A DNA stretch of 64,000 nt from assembly GCA_964558715.1 (NCBI GenBank), contig CAZLFD010000001.1, positions 24,564 through 88,563 on the forward strand. The letters are read 5' to 3'. Shown one piece after another: positions 8,246 to 17,346 of the stretch. A model generated the notes under the pieces. The model searched no databases, was not told the origin of the DNA, and was given only the letters and a program-made list of their open reading frames with translations. How positions within the stretch are numbered: the first letter of the stretch is position 1; every line of letters starts with the position of its first letter. Position numbers and translations under genes: made by a program. The stretch comes from JBGSOV01 sp964558715. GTDB taxonomy: Bacteria > Patescibacteriota > Gracilibacteria > CAIRYL01 > GCA-016699755.

Positions 8246-9240
8246 GGTACGAGGGTAAATTCAAGCAATGAACCGAACAATATCTAAACCGATCGGAAGG
8301 TCTCCGGTAGCCAAGGCATTTTCTTGGCCTGTTGTTGAGCTTTTCCACTGCCTCGTCTACACGGTCTTGTGTCAGTTCCTGCGGGGATATGTCTCGCGGG
8401 AAGTATTGCCGGAGCAGTTTGTTGGTATTTTCCACACCACCTTTTTGCCAGGAGCAGTACGGGTCACAGAAGTACGTCCGGAAACAATATTCGTAATCCT
8501 CCCTCACTTTCTTGGTGGCAGACATTCTCGGTACCGTTATCGAACGTCACGGAAAGGATGTTTGTCTGTCCGGCGGCAGCAATCAGCTCGTGGAGTGCCA
8601 TTTCCATTTCGGAAGCCGTCTTGTTGTCATTAACGATGGCGACTGTCTTCCTAGTCGTACGCTCCACGAATACCGCCAATACCGCTACGGTTTCGGAGAA
8701 GACCATCAGGTCGCCTTCCCAGTGACCGAACTCCTGTCGGGTGTTCACGTGTTCTGGGCGCTCGTGGATCAAGACCCGTGCGGGAATGGCAGTTCTGCGC
8801 TTTTTCCGTGTTCCCCATGGTACCCGTTCCGGTCGCTTGCGATGCCGGAGGTGTTGCCACAACTTCTCCTCCTTGCCTTTTTCCGAATAGATAAACTGAT
8901 AGATCGTCTCATGAGAGATAATAGTCTTGCCGTTTGCCAGGGTGTTAAGTTCTCCGGCGACCTGCTCCGGTGACCAGTCATCCCGGAGCTTGGCGATGAC
9001 AAATTGTCTCAGCCCGCCAGATATTTCCAGCTTTGTCCGCTTTGTTTTCTTCGCCTGTCTGTGCATGGCTTTTTGCTGAGCAAGGTGGGGGTCATACTTT
9101 CCGTGTGCCGAGTTGCGTTTGATCTCATCGGAGATCGAACTGATGTCGATACCGATCACTTTAGCGACCTCCCGGCATGTTTCTCCCTGTCGCAACAGTT
9201 CGGCAAGCATTTTCCTGTCAGAGAGGGTAAAGTGCTTCAT
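8246..9240 (-). pseudogene. IS30-family transposase, interrupted by a frameshift
   Basis: Best start is the ATG at 9240 (MKHFTLSDRKMLAELLRQGE, an IS30 helix-turn-helix N-terminus). DDE residues are D177 in HWEGDLMVF, D234 in VTFDNGTEN, and E in WQKGGVENTN; the last lies in a different frame. The frame breaks near 8525, within a few codons after DNGTEN, and coding resumes in a +1 frame with DPYCSWQKGGVENTN and LNNRPRKCLGYRRPSDRF. The second frame has no stop before rplX. All catalytic residues survive across the two frames, so this is a recent mutation, a sequence error, or a frameshift used in expression. Confidence 0.75.
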
Positions 9241-9358
9241 GAGCAAGAGATAGATGAAAGAAGATGTAGTTCCTTCAGAGCTTATTTCTTGTTCGGTTGT
9301 ATTCTTGAATATTTTCGCAAGCACGGTCATTTATACCATCAGCTGTTTTTATCGTACC
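8246..9358 (-). mobile_element. IS30-family insertion sequence (ends approximate)
   Basis: The element carries an IS30-type DDE transposase pointing toward rplX. Facing ends share only a 7-bp inverted match, GGTACGA at 8246-8252 and TCGTACC at 9352-9358, so the exact boundaries are uncertain and no target duplication could be confirmed. It lies about 60 bp upstream of rplX and marks the left edge of the non-ribosomal DNA between rplX and rplN. Confidence 0.6.
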
Positions 9359-9625
9359 ATATTCGCAAATAATATCAATGCGACTTGGCTTGACCGATAG
9401 CTTTACTTGTGGAATCTTAAGGCTGGCAGACAAGGGGACTTATTTCGGGAAAGGGCGAGGGTCAACAGAACAATTGTTTCCCTTCTCAACAATTCGGTTC
9501 TCATGCTACTTTCACGCCTGTCTGCCTCGTGCGACCTGTATCCGCCGCGCTTCTCTCGTAACAAGCTCTCATGCTGGGTCATGTGGTGCGGTTTTTGGGT
9601 GCAGCTTGCGGTTGGTCTCTTGCAT

Positions 9626-9647
9626 GCCGGCTTTGCCGGTTTTTTTG
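9626..9647 (+). terminator. Intrinsic terminator
   Basis: Stem CCGGC (9627-9631), loop TTT, stem GCCGG (9635-9639), then a run of seven T (9640-9646). It acts on the plus strand. No obvious plus-strand gene ends just before it, so the transcript it stops is unknown. Confidence 0.6.
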
Positions 9648-9734
9648 TACCTGGTGGGGGCTTTGCTTTGCCAAACAAACCTGAAGACTTTGCAAACAAA
9701 GACACACACAAACACTTGTTTTCTGCCTACTCCT

Positions 9735-9769
9735 TTCTCATTCAACCGGTTTTCTTTGTTCTTCGCACA
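9735..9769 (+). repeat. Diverged copy of the island leader repeat (copy 1)
   Basis: This 35-bp pyrimidine-rich segment matches the three identical copies near 12.4-12.9 kb at 31 of 35 positions and ends, as copy 4 does, in CTTCGCACATGGG. An ATG overlaps its end (9769); the coding frame that follows starts at the ATG at 9779. Confidence 0.65.
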
Positions 9770-9778
9770 TGGGACGCG

Positions 9779-10136
9779 ATGCATCCATTGGTGCAGGTGG
9801 CCCTGAAAGCAGGTCAAGAGACACAGCTGCTCGCTGTGAAGATCATGATCGAGCACTGGCGTCACGACGCTGACGACACTGATGTGCGTAAGCAAATACT
9901 TGGTGCCCTGGGCGCAAACAAGTCTGTCGTGGCTTATCTCGCAGTATCTTTACCGGATCAGCGCCGAAGCATTCGAAGCGCTTACCAGTTACATCGAAAG
10001 CTATGCTCGATTTCTTGGTGTGATCTCACGCCCATGGCTGCGTACCAACAACTTCCGCTCAAGCGCGGGTGATCTTGATGTAATGCCCACACCTTTTTCT
10101 TCTTCCGTATGCTTGCTACCCCCTTCCTTTCCTTGA
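9779..10136 (+). pseudogene. Unrecognised island gene, frameshifted
   Basis: Coding-like sequence begins MHPLVQVALKAGQETQLLAV and runs helical and charged to about YLAVSLP near 9955. It then continues in another frame with ISAEAFEALTSYIESYARF and PWLRTNNFRSSAGDLDV to a stop at 10136. A further segment in a third frame (RQGDFDLFTDESAISAAL, about 10175-10235) leads toward the next gene. I do not recognise the family. It follows leader repeat copy 1. The single-base shifts may be real decay or sequence error; other genes in the island show the same pattern. Confidence 0.4.
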
Positions 10137-10251
10137 CCTCTGTCTTGCTTGGTCGGTCATTTGCACCGCTCGGCAAGGTGATTTTGATCTTTTTACCGAT
10201 GAATCAGCCATAAGTGCTGCCCTTGATCGGCGAGGCATTTTCCCTTCTCAG

Positions 10252-11058
10252 ATGCCATTAACTGAATTCGACAAATTTCGAAGTGAGCCCGGGTATCAAC
10301 CCAAAGTAAAAGAGCAAGCGCGCCCGCACAATCCGGCACGCCCGCGGCTGTTTTTTGCCAACCCCACCCTGCCGGATCGCTCTTCGCCATATTATGGCCT
10401 CGCTGACGCGCGCGCACGAGTCTACGCGGCACTCGAAGCTCAGGGATACGAGGTGCTCCGCAACGATAGACACGGCCTCGCCGCGCCGCTACAGGTGCGA
10501 TGGATGCGGCAGGCGCTGGACGGAGCAGATGGAGGGCTCAATCTCCATGAACAGACCGAGATCATCCGCAACCTGATCCATCTTGTCGATCACGGCATTC
10601 TGATCCCGGCCAGTGATGGCCTTGTCGCTGTGCGCGAAAGCCCGCCCAGCCTGGAGGTTCATGAACTGGCTGCAGAGGCGCAATCGTACGGGCTGCCGGC
10701 GATCGCCATCGAGGCTGGCCTGCACGAGGGGGTGGATGGCGAGAGTCGCTATTTTCACAACAGTTTTGACGAGACGCTCTGCTTTGCCCAGGCAGGATTG
10801 ATCGAGCAGGTGGCACATGTGGTCGCGGAGCATATCCATCGGCAGTTCAGGCAGGATATCGCCGGCACTCAGGCTAATCGCTGGCAGCGGGTCAATGGCC
10901 GTAGACTACCGAAAAAGCCGGCGCAGCTGGTAACGGCGGAGTTATTTCCAAGGATGGATTTTAGCCGGAAGCTGCCCAATTTTTCCGACCCCGCACTCGT
11001 ACAAAGACTGACGCGTGACTATGCCAGTCGTCGTTTTTTTCCACCGCGGCAACATTAA
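10252..11058 (+). CDS. Unrecognised protein, possibly Rossmann/nucleoside-deoxyribosyltransferase-like
   Basis: 268 residues, no signal peptide or membrane segment. An N-terminal strand RLFFANPTLPD is followed by a helix ARARVYAALEAQGYEV. A central stretch DHGILIPASDGLVAVRE leads to HELAAEAQSYGLPAIAIEAG. The order strand-helix, then I..sD.lVAv and EA..yGLP.IAIE, recalls nucleoside 2-deoxyribosyltransferase-type folds, but this is a weak resemblance. The product of 11395-12180 shows the same pattern and may be a paralogue. The CCCTTCTCA motif lies directly before the ATG (10242-10250). Base composition is more GC-rich than the surrounding ribosomal genes. Confidence 0.5.
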   Translation: MPLTEFDKFRSEPGYQPKVKEQARPHNPARPRLFFANPTLPDRSSPYYGLADARARVYAALEAQGYEVLRNDRHGLAAPLQVRWMRQALDGADGGLNLHEQTEIIRNLIHLVDHGILIPASDGLVAVRESPPSLEVHELAAEAQSYGLPAIAIEAGLHEGVDGESRYFHNSFDETLCFAQAGLIEQVAHVVAEHIHRQFRQDIAGTQANRWQRVNGRRLPKKPAQLVTAELFPRMDFSRKLPNFSDPALVQRLTRDYASRRFFPPRQH

Positions 11059-11092
11059 CGACTCTGCTTTTTCTTTTCCCTTCTCACCCCGT

Positions 11093-11389
11093 ATGGTCCA
11101 CGCCGAAGCTTTATCGGAACGAACCGGATACCGACTGCTGCTAACCGGATTTGGCGGGTCGGATGCTGGTCTGGCAGTGTATCTGGCGGGACCGGCGTTG
11201 CAATGGGAAAAAATCAAAGCGGGCATGATGTCTCCGTCGCAGCGGCAAGAGGGGTGGCTGCCCTGTGTGATCGATTACCCGCGCATACACTATGCGCAAT
11301 CAGTAGGATCGTGGCGAATTACTTTGATAGCCCCAACCCACCAGCGCCAAAGCCGACATCTAGCCGCACGCTGCACTGATATTTTCTGA
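11093..11389 (+). CDS. Small unrecognised island protein
   Basis: Starting at the ATG at 11093 gives 98 residues beginning MVHAEALSERTGYRLLLTGF, with GGSDAGLAVYLAGPALQWEK in the middle. This start was chosen because the CCCTTCTCA motif (11078-11086) precedes it and because it avoids overlap with the gene ending at 11058; an in-frame ATG at 11021 would overlap by 38 bp. The next gene starts 5 bp after its stop, which suggests an operon. No family recognised. Confidence 0.4.
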   Translation: MVHAEALSERTGYRLLLTGFGGSDAGLAVYLAGPALQWEKIKAGMMSPSQRQEGWLPCVIDYPRIHYAQSVGSWRITLIAPTHQRQSRHLAARCTDIF

Positions 11390-11394
11390 TACTC

Positions 11395-12180
11395 ATGCCC
11401 TTCAAATCCCTCTTCAGATTCACATCTCATCGCCCTACACCGGAGCGAACGGACGAGCCAGCGCAGGTACCGGTGTACTTTTGCACGCAGCGGAGGCCAG
11501 GTGACGCAAGCCTAGGTGAGGACTTTTATCCCACCAATCTCGCAGGCAAGTCGCTCCGCAGGCAAGTCGTCAAAGATTTCGACATACGCAGGCCGGATGC
11601 CCCCGACACCGTGTGGGCGCACAGAGACGAGCTACGGCAGATGATCACAACAAGTGGCCTGGACGCAGAAGCCAGTGCTGCAGCAATGCGCGACTTGATC
11701 TTGGCTGATGACCTGGGGCGGATCATGTGGGCGTGCCAGACGGCGGTCTTTGTCAATTGCAGGCCAAGAGAGCCGCTCGCTCTAGCGATGCTGGTGCGTG
11801 CCAGTGAGGCCAGGCAGTATGGCTTGATCACCACGTGCATCGAGATGCCACAACCTGCTCCCAAACGCAAGCTCGCGCCATCACCACAGGATGCATTCGA
11901 TGCATATTACAAGTACCTGTTTGATCATCGCTTACAGATGCCGTCGCTTGATGCCGGCCTTTTTTATGACCAAGTTTTGCGGGATCACTTGCAACGAGCG
12001 ATACAGCTGCGCCAACGGCCACCTCGACCCGTTTGCATGCCTGCCCAAAAAAGCGCGCAAGTGTATTTTGGGGAAGCAGAGCGGATCGATGAGGCGCACC
12101 TACGCTCTGCATTGGAGTGCTGGGTAGCGCAGCACGTAGGTGGAGATAATACCCCAGAGCATCTTCTCTGGTACGAATGA
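11395..12180 (+). CDS. Unrecognised protein, possible paralogue of the 10252-11058 product
   Basis: 261 residues, soluble. The strand VPVYFCTQRRPGD is followed by a helical region and then CQTAVFVNCRPREPLALAML and RASEARQYGLITTCIEM. This is the same order as in the 10252-11058 product (HELAAEAQSYGLPAIAIE). The pattern recalls nucleoside 2-deoxyribosyltransferase-like folds; catalytic residues cannot be assigned. It is 5 bp after the preceding gene. A following frame starts at an overlapping ATG (12177, MKAFCFTASALGICAG) but runs into the 100-N gap. Confidence 0.45.
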   Translation: MPFKSLFRFTSHRPTPERTDEPAQVPVYFCTQRRPGDASLGEDFYPTNLAGKSLRRQVVKDFDIRRPDAPDTVWAHRDELRQMITTSGLDAEASAAAMRDLILADDLGRIMWACQTAVFVNCRPREPLALAMLVRASEARQYGLITTCIEMPQPAPKRKLAPSPQDAFDAYYKYLFDHRLQMPSLDAGLFYDQVLRDHLQRAIQLRQRPPRPVCMPAQKSAQVYFGEAERIDEAHLRSALECWVAQHVGGDNTPEHLLWYE

Positions 12181-12251
12181 AAGCTTTCTGTTTTACAGCA
12201 TCGGCATTAGGGATATGTGCCGGTAGTCGGTGGGGTGGCAACGACGGAAGA

Positions 12252-12351
12252 NNNNNNNNNNNNNNNNNNNNNNNNNNNNNNNNNNNNNNNNNNNNNNNNN
12301 NNNNNNNNNNNNNNNNNNNNNNNNNNNNNNNNNNNNNNNNNNNNNNNNNNN
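12252..12351. other. 100-N assembly gap
   Basis: A run of exactly 100 N, the usual placeholder for a gap of unknown size. One copy of the island leader repeat starts immediately after it, so the gap probably results from repeats that the assembler could not resolve. Confidence 0.95.
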
Positions 12352-12406
12352 ATAAAGGCTGATATGTTCCCTTCTCAAACAACCAGTTTTCTTTTTTCTT
12401 CGCACA
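12352..12406 (+). repeat. Island leader repeat, copy 2 (55 bp)
   Basis: Identical over 55 bp to 12523-12577. Its last 38 bp (12369-12406, from CCCTTCTCA to CTTCGCACA) are also identical to 12824-12861. The copy may extend left into the N gap. It is followed by AAGG and an ATG (12411) opening a 33-codon frame to 12512. Confidence 0.85.
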
Positions 12407-12522
12407 AGGAATGTCGCGCCACCCCGCGAGGAGTCTGGCAGATGATGGAACACTACACAAATTGTTTTTTTTGTATAGTTGGCGCCGTTGTACACCAGGG
12501 GGGGAACGGTGATGACGAAAGA

Positions 12523-12577
12523 ATAAAGGCTGATATGTTCCCTTCTCAAACAACCAGTTTTCTTTTTTCTTCGCACA
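12523..12577 (+). repeat. Island leader repeat, copy 3 (55 bp)
   Basis: Identical to copy 2 over 55 bp, 171 bp further on. Immediately after it TTG (12578) or GTG (12581) opens a 73-codon frame ending at 12799 (VPKPTPSSVTLVLSKSLGK and onward, basic). That frame may be a real small gene, but no family is recognised. Confidence 0.85.
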
Positions 12578-12823
12578 TTGGTGCCAAAACCGACCCCCTC
12601 AAGTGTTACTTTAGTATTATCAAAGTCTTTGGGAAAAGCAAGGCAAAATCTTTGGCATACCATATTTCAGACGACAACCGCCATTGTCACTCGCAAAAAG
12701 CGCTTGCTGCTGCACCATTCTGCTCATTGCCGCGCCCGCTCTCGCAAGCAGTCGCCTCTCCGCCGGCCGGCATCGTTTTCTCTATTTGACGACATGTAGG
12801 TATCCACCAGCGTAAAAAATCAC

Positions 12824-12861
12824 CCCTTCTCAAACAACCAGTTTTCTTTTTTCTTCGCACA
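12824..12861 (+). repeat. Island leader repeat, copy 4 (38 bp)
   Basis: Identical over 38 bp to parts of copies 2 and 3. Its last base is the A of the ATG that starts the 1283-residue metallophosphoesterase gene, so the repeat forms the whole immediate leader of that gene. It is pyrimidine-rich and offers no purine-rich Shine-Dalgarno sequence. Confidence 0.85.
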
Positions 12862-15800
12862 TGGGCGAAATGTATAAACCGAATCAGCCGAAACATCAAG
12901 TAGTATCAGTATCTGACACTATGATTGTCTCCGGCGCCGAAGGCCTGACACGAGAACAGCAAGAAGAGCTTCTTCAGCGTGCACATGTAGAGGCGCATGC
13001 CCAGAAAAAGATACGCGCGCAACGTGAACGGCACAAGCAGCGAGAACGTCCACTGCAAGATCAGGACAAGATTCTGCGCTGGATGCTCGAGCATCACGAC
13101 GCTTCACTGGAGCAAGAGCCGGCGATCGGTGTCGACCCCCAACGCAGCATGAATTTTCTGGGCATTTCGGCGGATGAGCTGATCCGTACCCACAATGCAC
13201 TGCGCGACCGCATACGAGTATTGCTGGTGACCGAGCTCGAGATCCTCTATGCCGATCTGGAGAATGAGATACAAAAGGAGTACCCCGAGGGCACGACCAT
13301 CCCGGATGCGAAAGCAGGATTGACACAGGCATTCCACCTGGAAACGGATGATGCTCGGCTTAACGATTTGATGCATGCGATGGTGGCGCTGCGCGCCGGG
13401 TCGGCAGCAACCAAGCCGGGCGACTATGCTCGCGTATTCACCGAAGCCCTGCAGGCGGATTTAGATGGCATCGGCACAGGCTCACCCCAGCTTTCATCCG
13501 ATGAGATCGAAAAGGCGTTTGTATTGATCTCTACCCTGCTGCTCGACCAGATGCGCAAGAAGTACAAGTCCCAGGTCGGCAAGCTCTTGCGCCAGGTGTT
13601 GGATGAATATACGCAGGGTGACAAACACAAACTATCGACCGAGTTTGTCACTAAACCCCCAGACCAAGACCACCGCGTCGATTGGGCGAAAGTGCTGGAA
13701 AAGCTGGCACAAAAGCCAAGATCGCCGCAATACGAGAAAGAGATTCCGGCAGCCCTTGCGTTGATCAAAGACCGCATTTCTGATAAAAAACGGAATGACG
13801 CGAAAGAAAAAGAAAAGCAAGACTGGCAGCGTATCCAGCGATTGTACAGCCGGGAAAAAGGCGTGATTTGGACGAAGGAAGCCATGGTTGAAGCAACTGG
13901 ACTCCCTAGGGCACGCGCTACCGTATTGCTGAGTGAGTTAATCGACAACAAGAATATCGCTGCCCTCGATGACCGCAGTGGCGAAACAATCTATCTCTTG
14001 ACCGACGGCACTCTCCAATACGAGCCTTCCGAACTGCTGAGTATCATCGATCGCCGCTATTTTGACCAAGTTGGACGCTTTGTATACGAGAAGATATGCC
14101 TGGGAGAAAAGATCGACAAAAAGTTCCTCGAGCGTACAGACGTAGAGCTTGGCCTTCCGGCGCAAGTGGCGACCATGATCCTCGATACATATTTGGCTCT
14201 GGGAGTGCTTCGTAAAGAACGTGGCGCGTATGTGCTTAGTAAAAAATGCGGCAATCAGGCTCCTGGGTTCCATCATGTTCAACAGGTCGCCATCGCAACA
14301 GAAGTGCACGCTATGGATGGTGAAGACATCGTCACCGAAGAGGGATTTGAGAAAGCGAATCCGAGCCTAGAAGCCATCTATGCCAAGTTCAAAAAGGAGC
14401 ATGCCACTGCTAAGCCGGAGATCAAGACCAAAGACACCCCCAAGATTCTTTATCTTACCCAGGCGCTGCACGGTGACCCAGAACTCGATCTGAAATTTTT
14501 GGAACGCTCAGTAAAAGAAATGGAAGCTCTGCCCGAAGACGAGCGACCCGACGCAGTGGTGATGGCAGGCCTTACATACGGAGAGTTCAATGCGCTCGAA
14601 AAAACACAACGCAGGCGTGTAGTAATGCCGTTGGGTAAGCAAATGTACTATGCCAAACAGCTTGTCGACCGCTTTCGAAATATGGGAATCAAGGTGCTCT
14701 ACACCTTTAGTAAGAACGACATGCTCGAAATCGACCATTTGGCGATCGGCATGGTATTCGACATCGAAGGCGTGGCGCGCAAGGGCCGCAAGCATATCCC
14801 CGGCTGGGCTAAAGACGATGGATGGCAACTTGATGGCAGTTCCACTATTTACGGAAAAGTAGGCGATGTGGGACCGGATGTTACCCAAATCGATCAGGCT
14901 CGGCGCCATCCGTTGTATATGCGTCATCTGCGTTTTTCATGGGATATCGCCTACCCATATATGATGCGTACCGGACGTGCTTTGCGGGGCGAAAAAGAAA
15001 TGTTCAAAAGCTACGGCGTGAATCTCGACGAGTACCTAATGCTCTACTACTACATGAAGCAAAAGAAACATGGCCTTAGCAATAATGATATCGAGATGAT
15101 GCGCGTGGTGACTTCGGTCGTCAATGTTGATGGTGAGCAACGCGTCATCTCTACAAAGGTGCCGATTCGCGTGGTTGACATGATCGAAAAAGACGCCTTA
15201 CCGGTGGATGGCAATGACTGGCCAGATTTCCACATCACCGACGACTTCAATGCCAAATTCGTCGGTTCGGATGGCGAAGAAGTGACCGCCGATGTCTACT
15301 ACAACACGCGGCTAACCAATACCGCGATGGTTCAAGACCCTACCGCAGAACAGCGCCTTCTCGTTGATCACCAAAAAGCGGAAGGGGAAGAGGTCGCCGA
15401 CTTCAATGTCGATGCCGGACAACGCATGGGGGTGGCGGAATGGAAGACGGGTAGTGGCGTAGACGATGTGTGCATTTTGCAGACCCCGTCGATGATGCGT
15501 ACCGATTTAAATCTGGGAAGTTTTGCAACATCCCCTCTGCACCAGGGACGCCGTATCCGCACACAGCGGCGAATGCTTGAGGTGCCGGGCATGGTCACGA
15601 CGCAAAAATTTACCGACGGCAGGTGGATCACCGAGTTCTATAACGATAAACTCCTCGACATCGCGCACCAGACGGCGGAGCGCATCGCCGTGGTGATCCT
15701 TTCCGACTTTCAGACCGGGTCCGTCACGGCGCGACCTGATCTGCAGGCAAAGATGCTTGACTACGTCTTTCACGACCTCCTCAAGCGCCGCAAGGTTATC

Positions 15801-16712
15801 CTTAACTTGCTGGGTGACCAGATCCAAGGCCGTAATTACCCGGGTATGCCGAACGAAAGCCAGGGCATCGGGCTGATCACCGTCGACAGCCAGACCGAGT
15901 TTCTCATCGAACTGATCCGTAAAGCGATGGCGGATGCCACCCCAGAAGCCCTGCAAAACCTGATCCGTGTTGGCATCAGTGCCGGTAACCACGAATGGAA
16001 TACCGGCCGGGGGAAATTCGCCGACACCGGAGCTTCACACATCTTGCCGCTCAAATACTTTTTGGAAGGGCAGTTGCGCGATACTGATACAGAAGTCCGC
16101 ACGCACAACTATAAGCCCGAAGTCACCCGCCGCGGTGAGTGGTATCCGGGTTGGGCGACCACAGAGGAAACCGCGAACTACAAGATCCTCTTCGACCATT
16201 ACATGGTGGAAAGATTCGGCAAAGGCAGTGGCGGTTTGGCAGTCTATGCTGCCCGCGACCGCATCCGCGGAGCGGCGGAATTGGTCGATGACACGAACTT
16301 CCTTATCAACGGTCACTTCCACCACCCAAGCTGGCTGATGTACGGGAGCAAGGTCGGGATCATCAACGGAGCCGAAGCCGGTCAGTCACATTACGAGGTC
16401 ATGCGTGCCTATCGCCCCCTTATCGGCCCATCCATTCTGCACCTTGGCGGTGGCAGGGCACCGGCACTTGAAGTGTGGTCGCACAAAGCGCATGTCAATT
16501 ACACGCCACAAGGGCAGTTCTCACGGGAGCACTTGGCGGAAGAAGGCTACACGGATGACCTGGATTTCGATCCGTGGCAGCACGGCTTTGGCAAGATGTT
16601 TATGCCACGCAACGGCGTAGAGTTGCGCCAGTGGCCGCAAAGTGGGGCGCAAAAATGGCTCTGGAATCAAATCGATCGCATTAACGGCCAGGTACTATCT
16701 GCTCAGCGCTGA
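12861..16712 (+). CDS. Large protein with winged-helix region and two metallophosphoesterase-like domains
   Basis: 1283 residues, soluble. Residues 1-320 are mostly helical and charged. About 325-450 looks like tandem winged helices (GVIWTKEAMVEATGLPRARA, then ALGVLRKERGAYVLSKK). About 529-640 has the layout of a calcineurin-like phosphoesterase that has lost its metal ligands (LYLTQALHG, VVMAGLTYGEF, TFSKNDMLEID). A second domain from about 945 keeps the set: SDFQTG with D949, LLGDQIQGR with D986, AGNHEWN (1042-1047) and GHFHHP (1151-1156). It therefore should bind two metal ions and cleave phosphate esters, possibly in nucleic acid. An in-frame TAA upstream fixes the start at 12861, which directly follows leader repeat copy 4. 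Substrate unknown. Confidence 0.7.
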   Translation: MGEMYKPNQPKHQVVSVSDTMIVSGAEGLTREQQEELLQRAHVEAHAQKKIRAQRERHKQRERPLQDQDKILRWMLEHHDASLEQEPAIGVDPQRSMNFLGISADELIRTHNALRDRIRVLLVTELEILYADLENEIQKEYPEGTTIPDAKAGLTQAFHLETDDARLNDLMHAMVALRAGSAATKPGDYARVFTEALQADLDGIGTGSPQLSSDEIEKAFVLISTLLLDQMRKKYKSQVGKLLRQVLDEYTQGDKHKLSTEFVTKPPDQDHRVDWAKVLEKLAQKPRSPQYEKEIPAALALIKDRISDKKRNDAKEKEKQDWQRIQRLYSREKGVIWTKEAMVEATGLPRARATVLLSELIDNKNIAALDDRSGETIYLLTDGTLQYEPSELLSIIDRRYFDQVGRFVYEKICLGEKIDKKFLERTDVELGLPAQVATMILDTYLALGVLRKERGAYVLSKKCGNQAPGFHHVQQVAIATEVHAMDGEDIVTEEGFEKANPSLEAIYAKFKKEHATAKPEIKTKDTPKILYLTQALHGDPELDLKFLERSVKEMEALPEDERPDAVVMAGLTYGEFNALEKTQRRRVVMPLGKQMYYAKQLVDRFRNMGIKVLYTFSKNDMLEIDHLAIGMVFDIEGVARKGRKHIPGWAKDDGWQLDGSSTIYGKVGDVGPDVTQIDQARRHPLYMRHLRFSWDIAYPYMMRTGRALRGEKEMFKSYGVNLDEYLMLYYYMKQKKHGLSNNDIEMMRVVTSVVNVDGEQRVISTKVPIRVVDMIEKDALPVDGNDWPDFHITDDFNAKFVGSDGEEVTADVYYNTRLTNTAMVQDPTAEQRLLVDHQKAEGEEVADFNVDAGQRMGVAEWKTGSGVDDVCILQTPSMMRTDLNLGSFATSPLHQGRRIRTQRRMLEVPGMVTTQKFTDGRWITEFYNDKLLDIAHQTAERIAVVILSDFQTGSVTARPDLQAKMLDYVFHDLLKRRKVILNLLGDQIQGRNYPGMPNESQGIGLITVDSQTEFLIELIRKAMADATPEALQNLIRVGISAGNHEWNTGRGKFADTGASHILPLKYFLEGQLRDTDTEVRTHNYKPEVTRRGEWYPGWATTEETANYKILFDHYMVERFGKGSGGLAVYAARDRIRGAAELVDDTNFLINGHFHHPSWLMYGSKVGIINGAEAGQSHYEVMRAYRPLIGPSILHLGGGRAPALEVWSHKAHVNYTPQGQFSREHLAEEGYTDDLDFDPWQHGFGKMFMPRNGVELRQWPQSGAQKWLWNQIDRINGQVLSAQR

Positions 16713-16740
16713 TGCACTGTTCGTGTTTTGCCTTCTTCCT

Positions 16741-17344
16741 ATGCCCCGCAAACTCCACTTCGGCCTGAATGCGACCGACCTTCATACCACATGGGGGCAG
16801 GCGCGGCCAGAACGGCAGATCATGCCACCGCAAGCACACACCCAGCCCTTTGTGCATACCTTCTATCCGAATCTGCGGGCTGCCACCACCAACGACCGCA
16901 TCTTGCTGACACGCGCCTATAACGCCCTGCGCAAGCTGCCCCCATCATCCTGCAAGATATCCCCTCTGCCGGGGCGGCAGCTCACCTGCGCGCGGGCGCC
17001 AGCGATTACTTTCCCTTTACGAGCAAATATCTCAAGTACGTCGATGGCCGTACCGAGGTGGTGTACGCTGAACAGGTATTGGCCGAGGGCCTCTATGCGA
17101 GGGCGACTACTTCGTCCTGCTGACGGGAGTGGTTGTGTGCACAACTCCAAGCAAAATCCGCTTACCCTGCGACGATTGCCTTACCCTGCTGCGCAACCTA
17201 GAGGTGGAAGCCGGCCGGAAACTGACCTTGCTTTTTGAGAATATCGATAGCAAAATGCTAAAACTAAAGGGAGTAGAGACGCTGCTGCAAGTTGCCTGGC
17301 GGCAGCGCAAAGATCTCGCAGGAATCTCCCAACATATATTGTAA
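16741..17344 (+). pseudogene. Unrecognised island gene with two frameshifts
   Basis: Coding-like sequence runs through three frames. It begins MPRKLHFGLNATDLHTTWGQ to about 16935 (RILLTRAYNALRKL). It continues IILQDIPSAGAAAHLRAG and YLKYVDGRTEVVYAEQVLAE to about 17100. It ends EGDYFVLLTGVVVCTTPSK and LTLLFENIDSKMLKLKG to a stop at 17344. A pyrimidine-rich stretch GCCTTCTTCCT lies directly before the ATG. It sits 28 bp after the phosphoesterase gene and 2 bp before the HNH-like gene, so the three probably form one unit. No family recognised. Confidence 0.45.
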
Positions 17345-17346
17345 CC

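Larger units (their letters stand above)
9361..9778. other. No convincing gene between the IS30 element and the first island gene
   Basis: Several overlapping frames are open on both strands but none shows a protein-like pattern. The stretch holds an intrinsic terminator (9626-9647), a partial copy of the CCCTTCTCA leader motif (about 9480-9502, directly before an ATG at 9503), and one diverged full leader repeat (9735-9769). Confidence 0.5.

Noticed and set aside
7857..8525. A 222-residue transposase-L24 fusion protein.
   Set aside because: The KOW motif and normal L24 length place the start at 8186 with its own promoter; the upstream part is the broken transposase C-terminus.
12193..12663. 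Minus-strand frames with repeated RRKKKTGCLRRE or CAKKKENWLFEKGT motifs.
   Set aside because: These are translations of the leader repeat on its opposite strand and run through the N gap; they are not independent genes.
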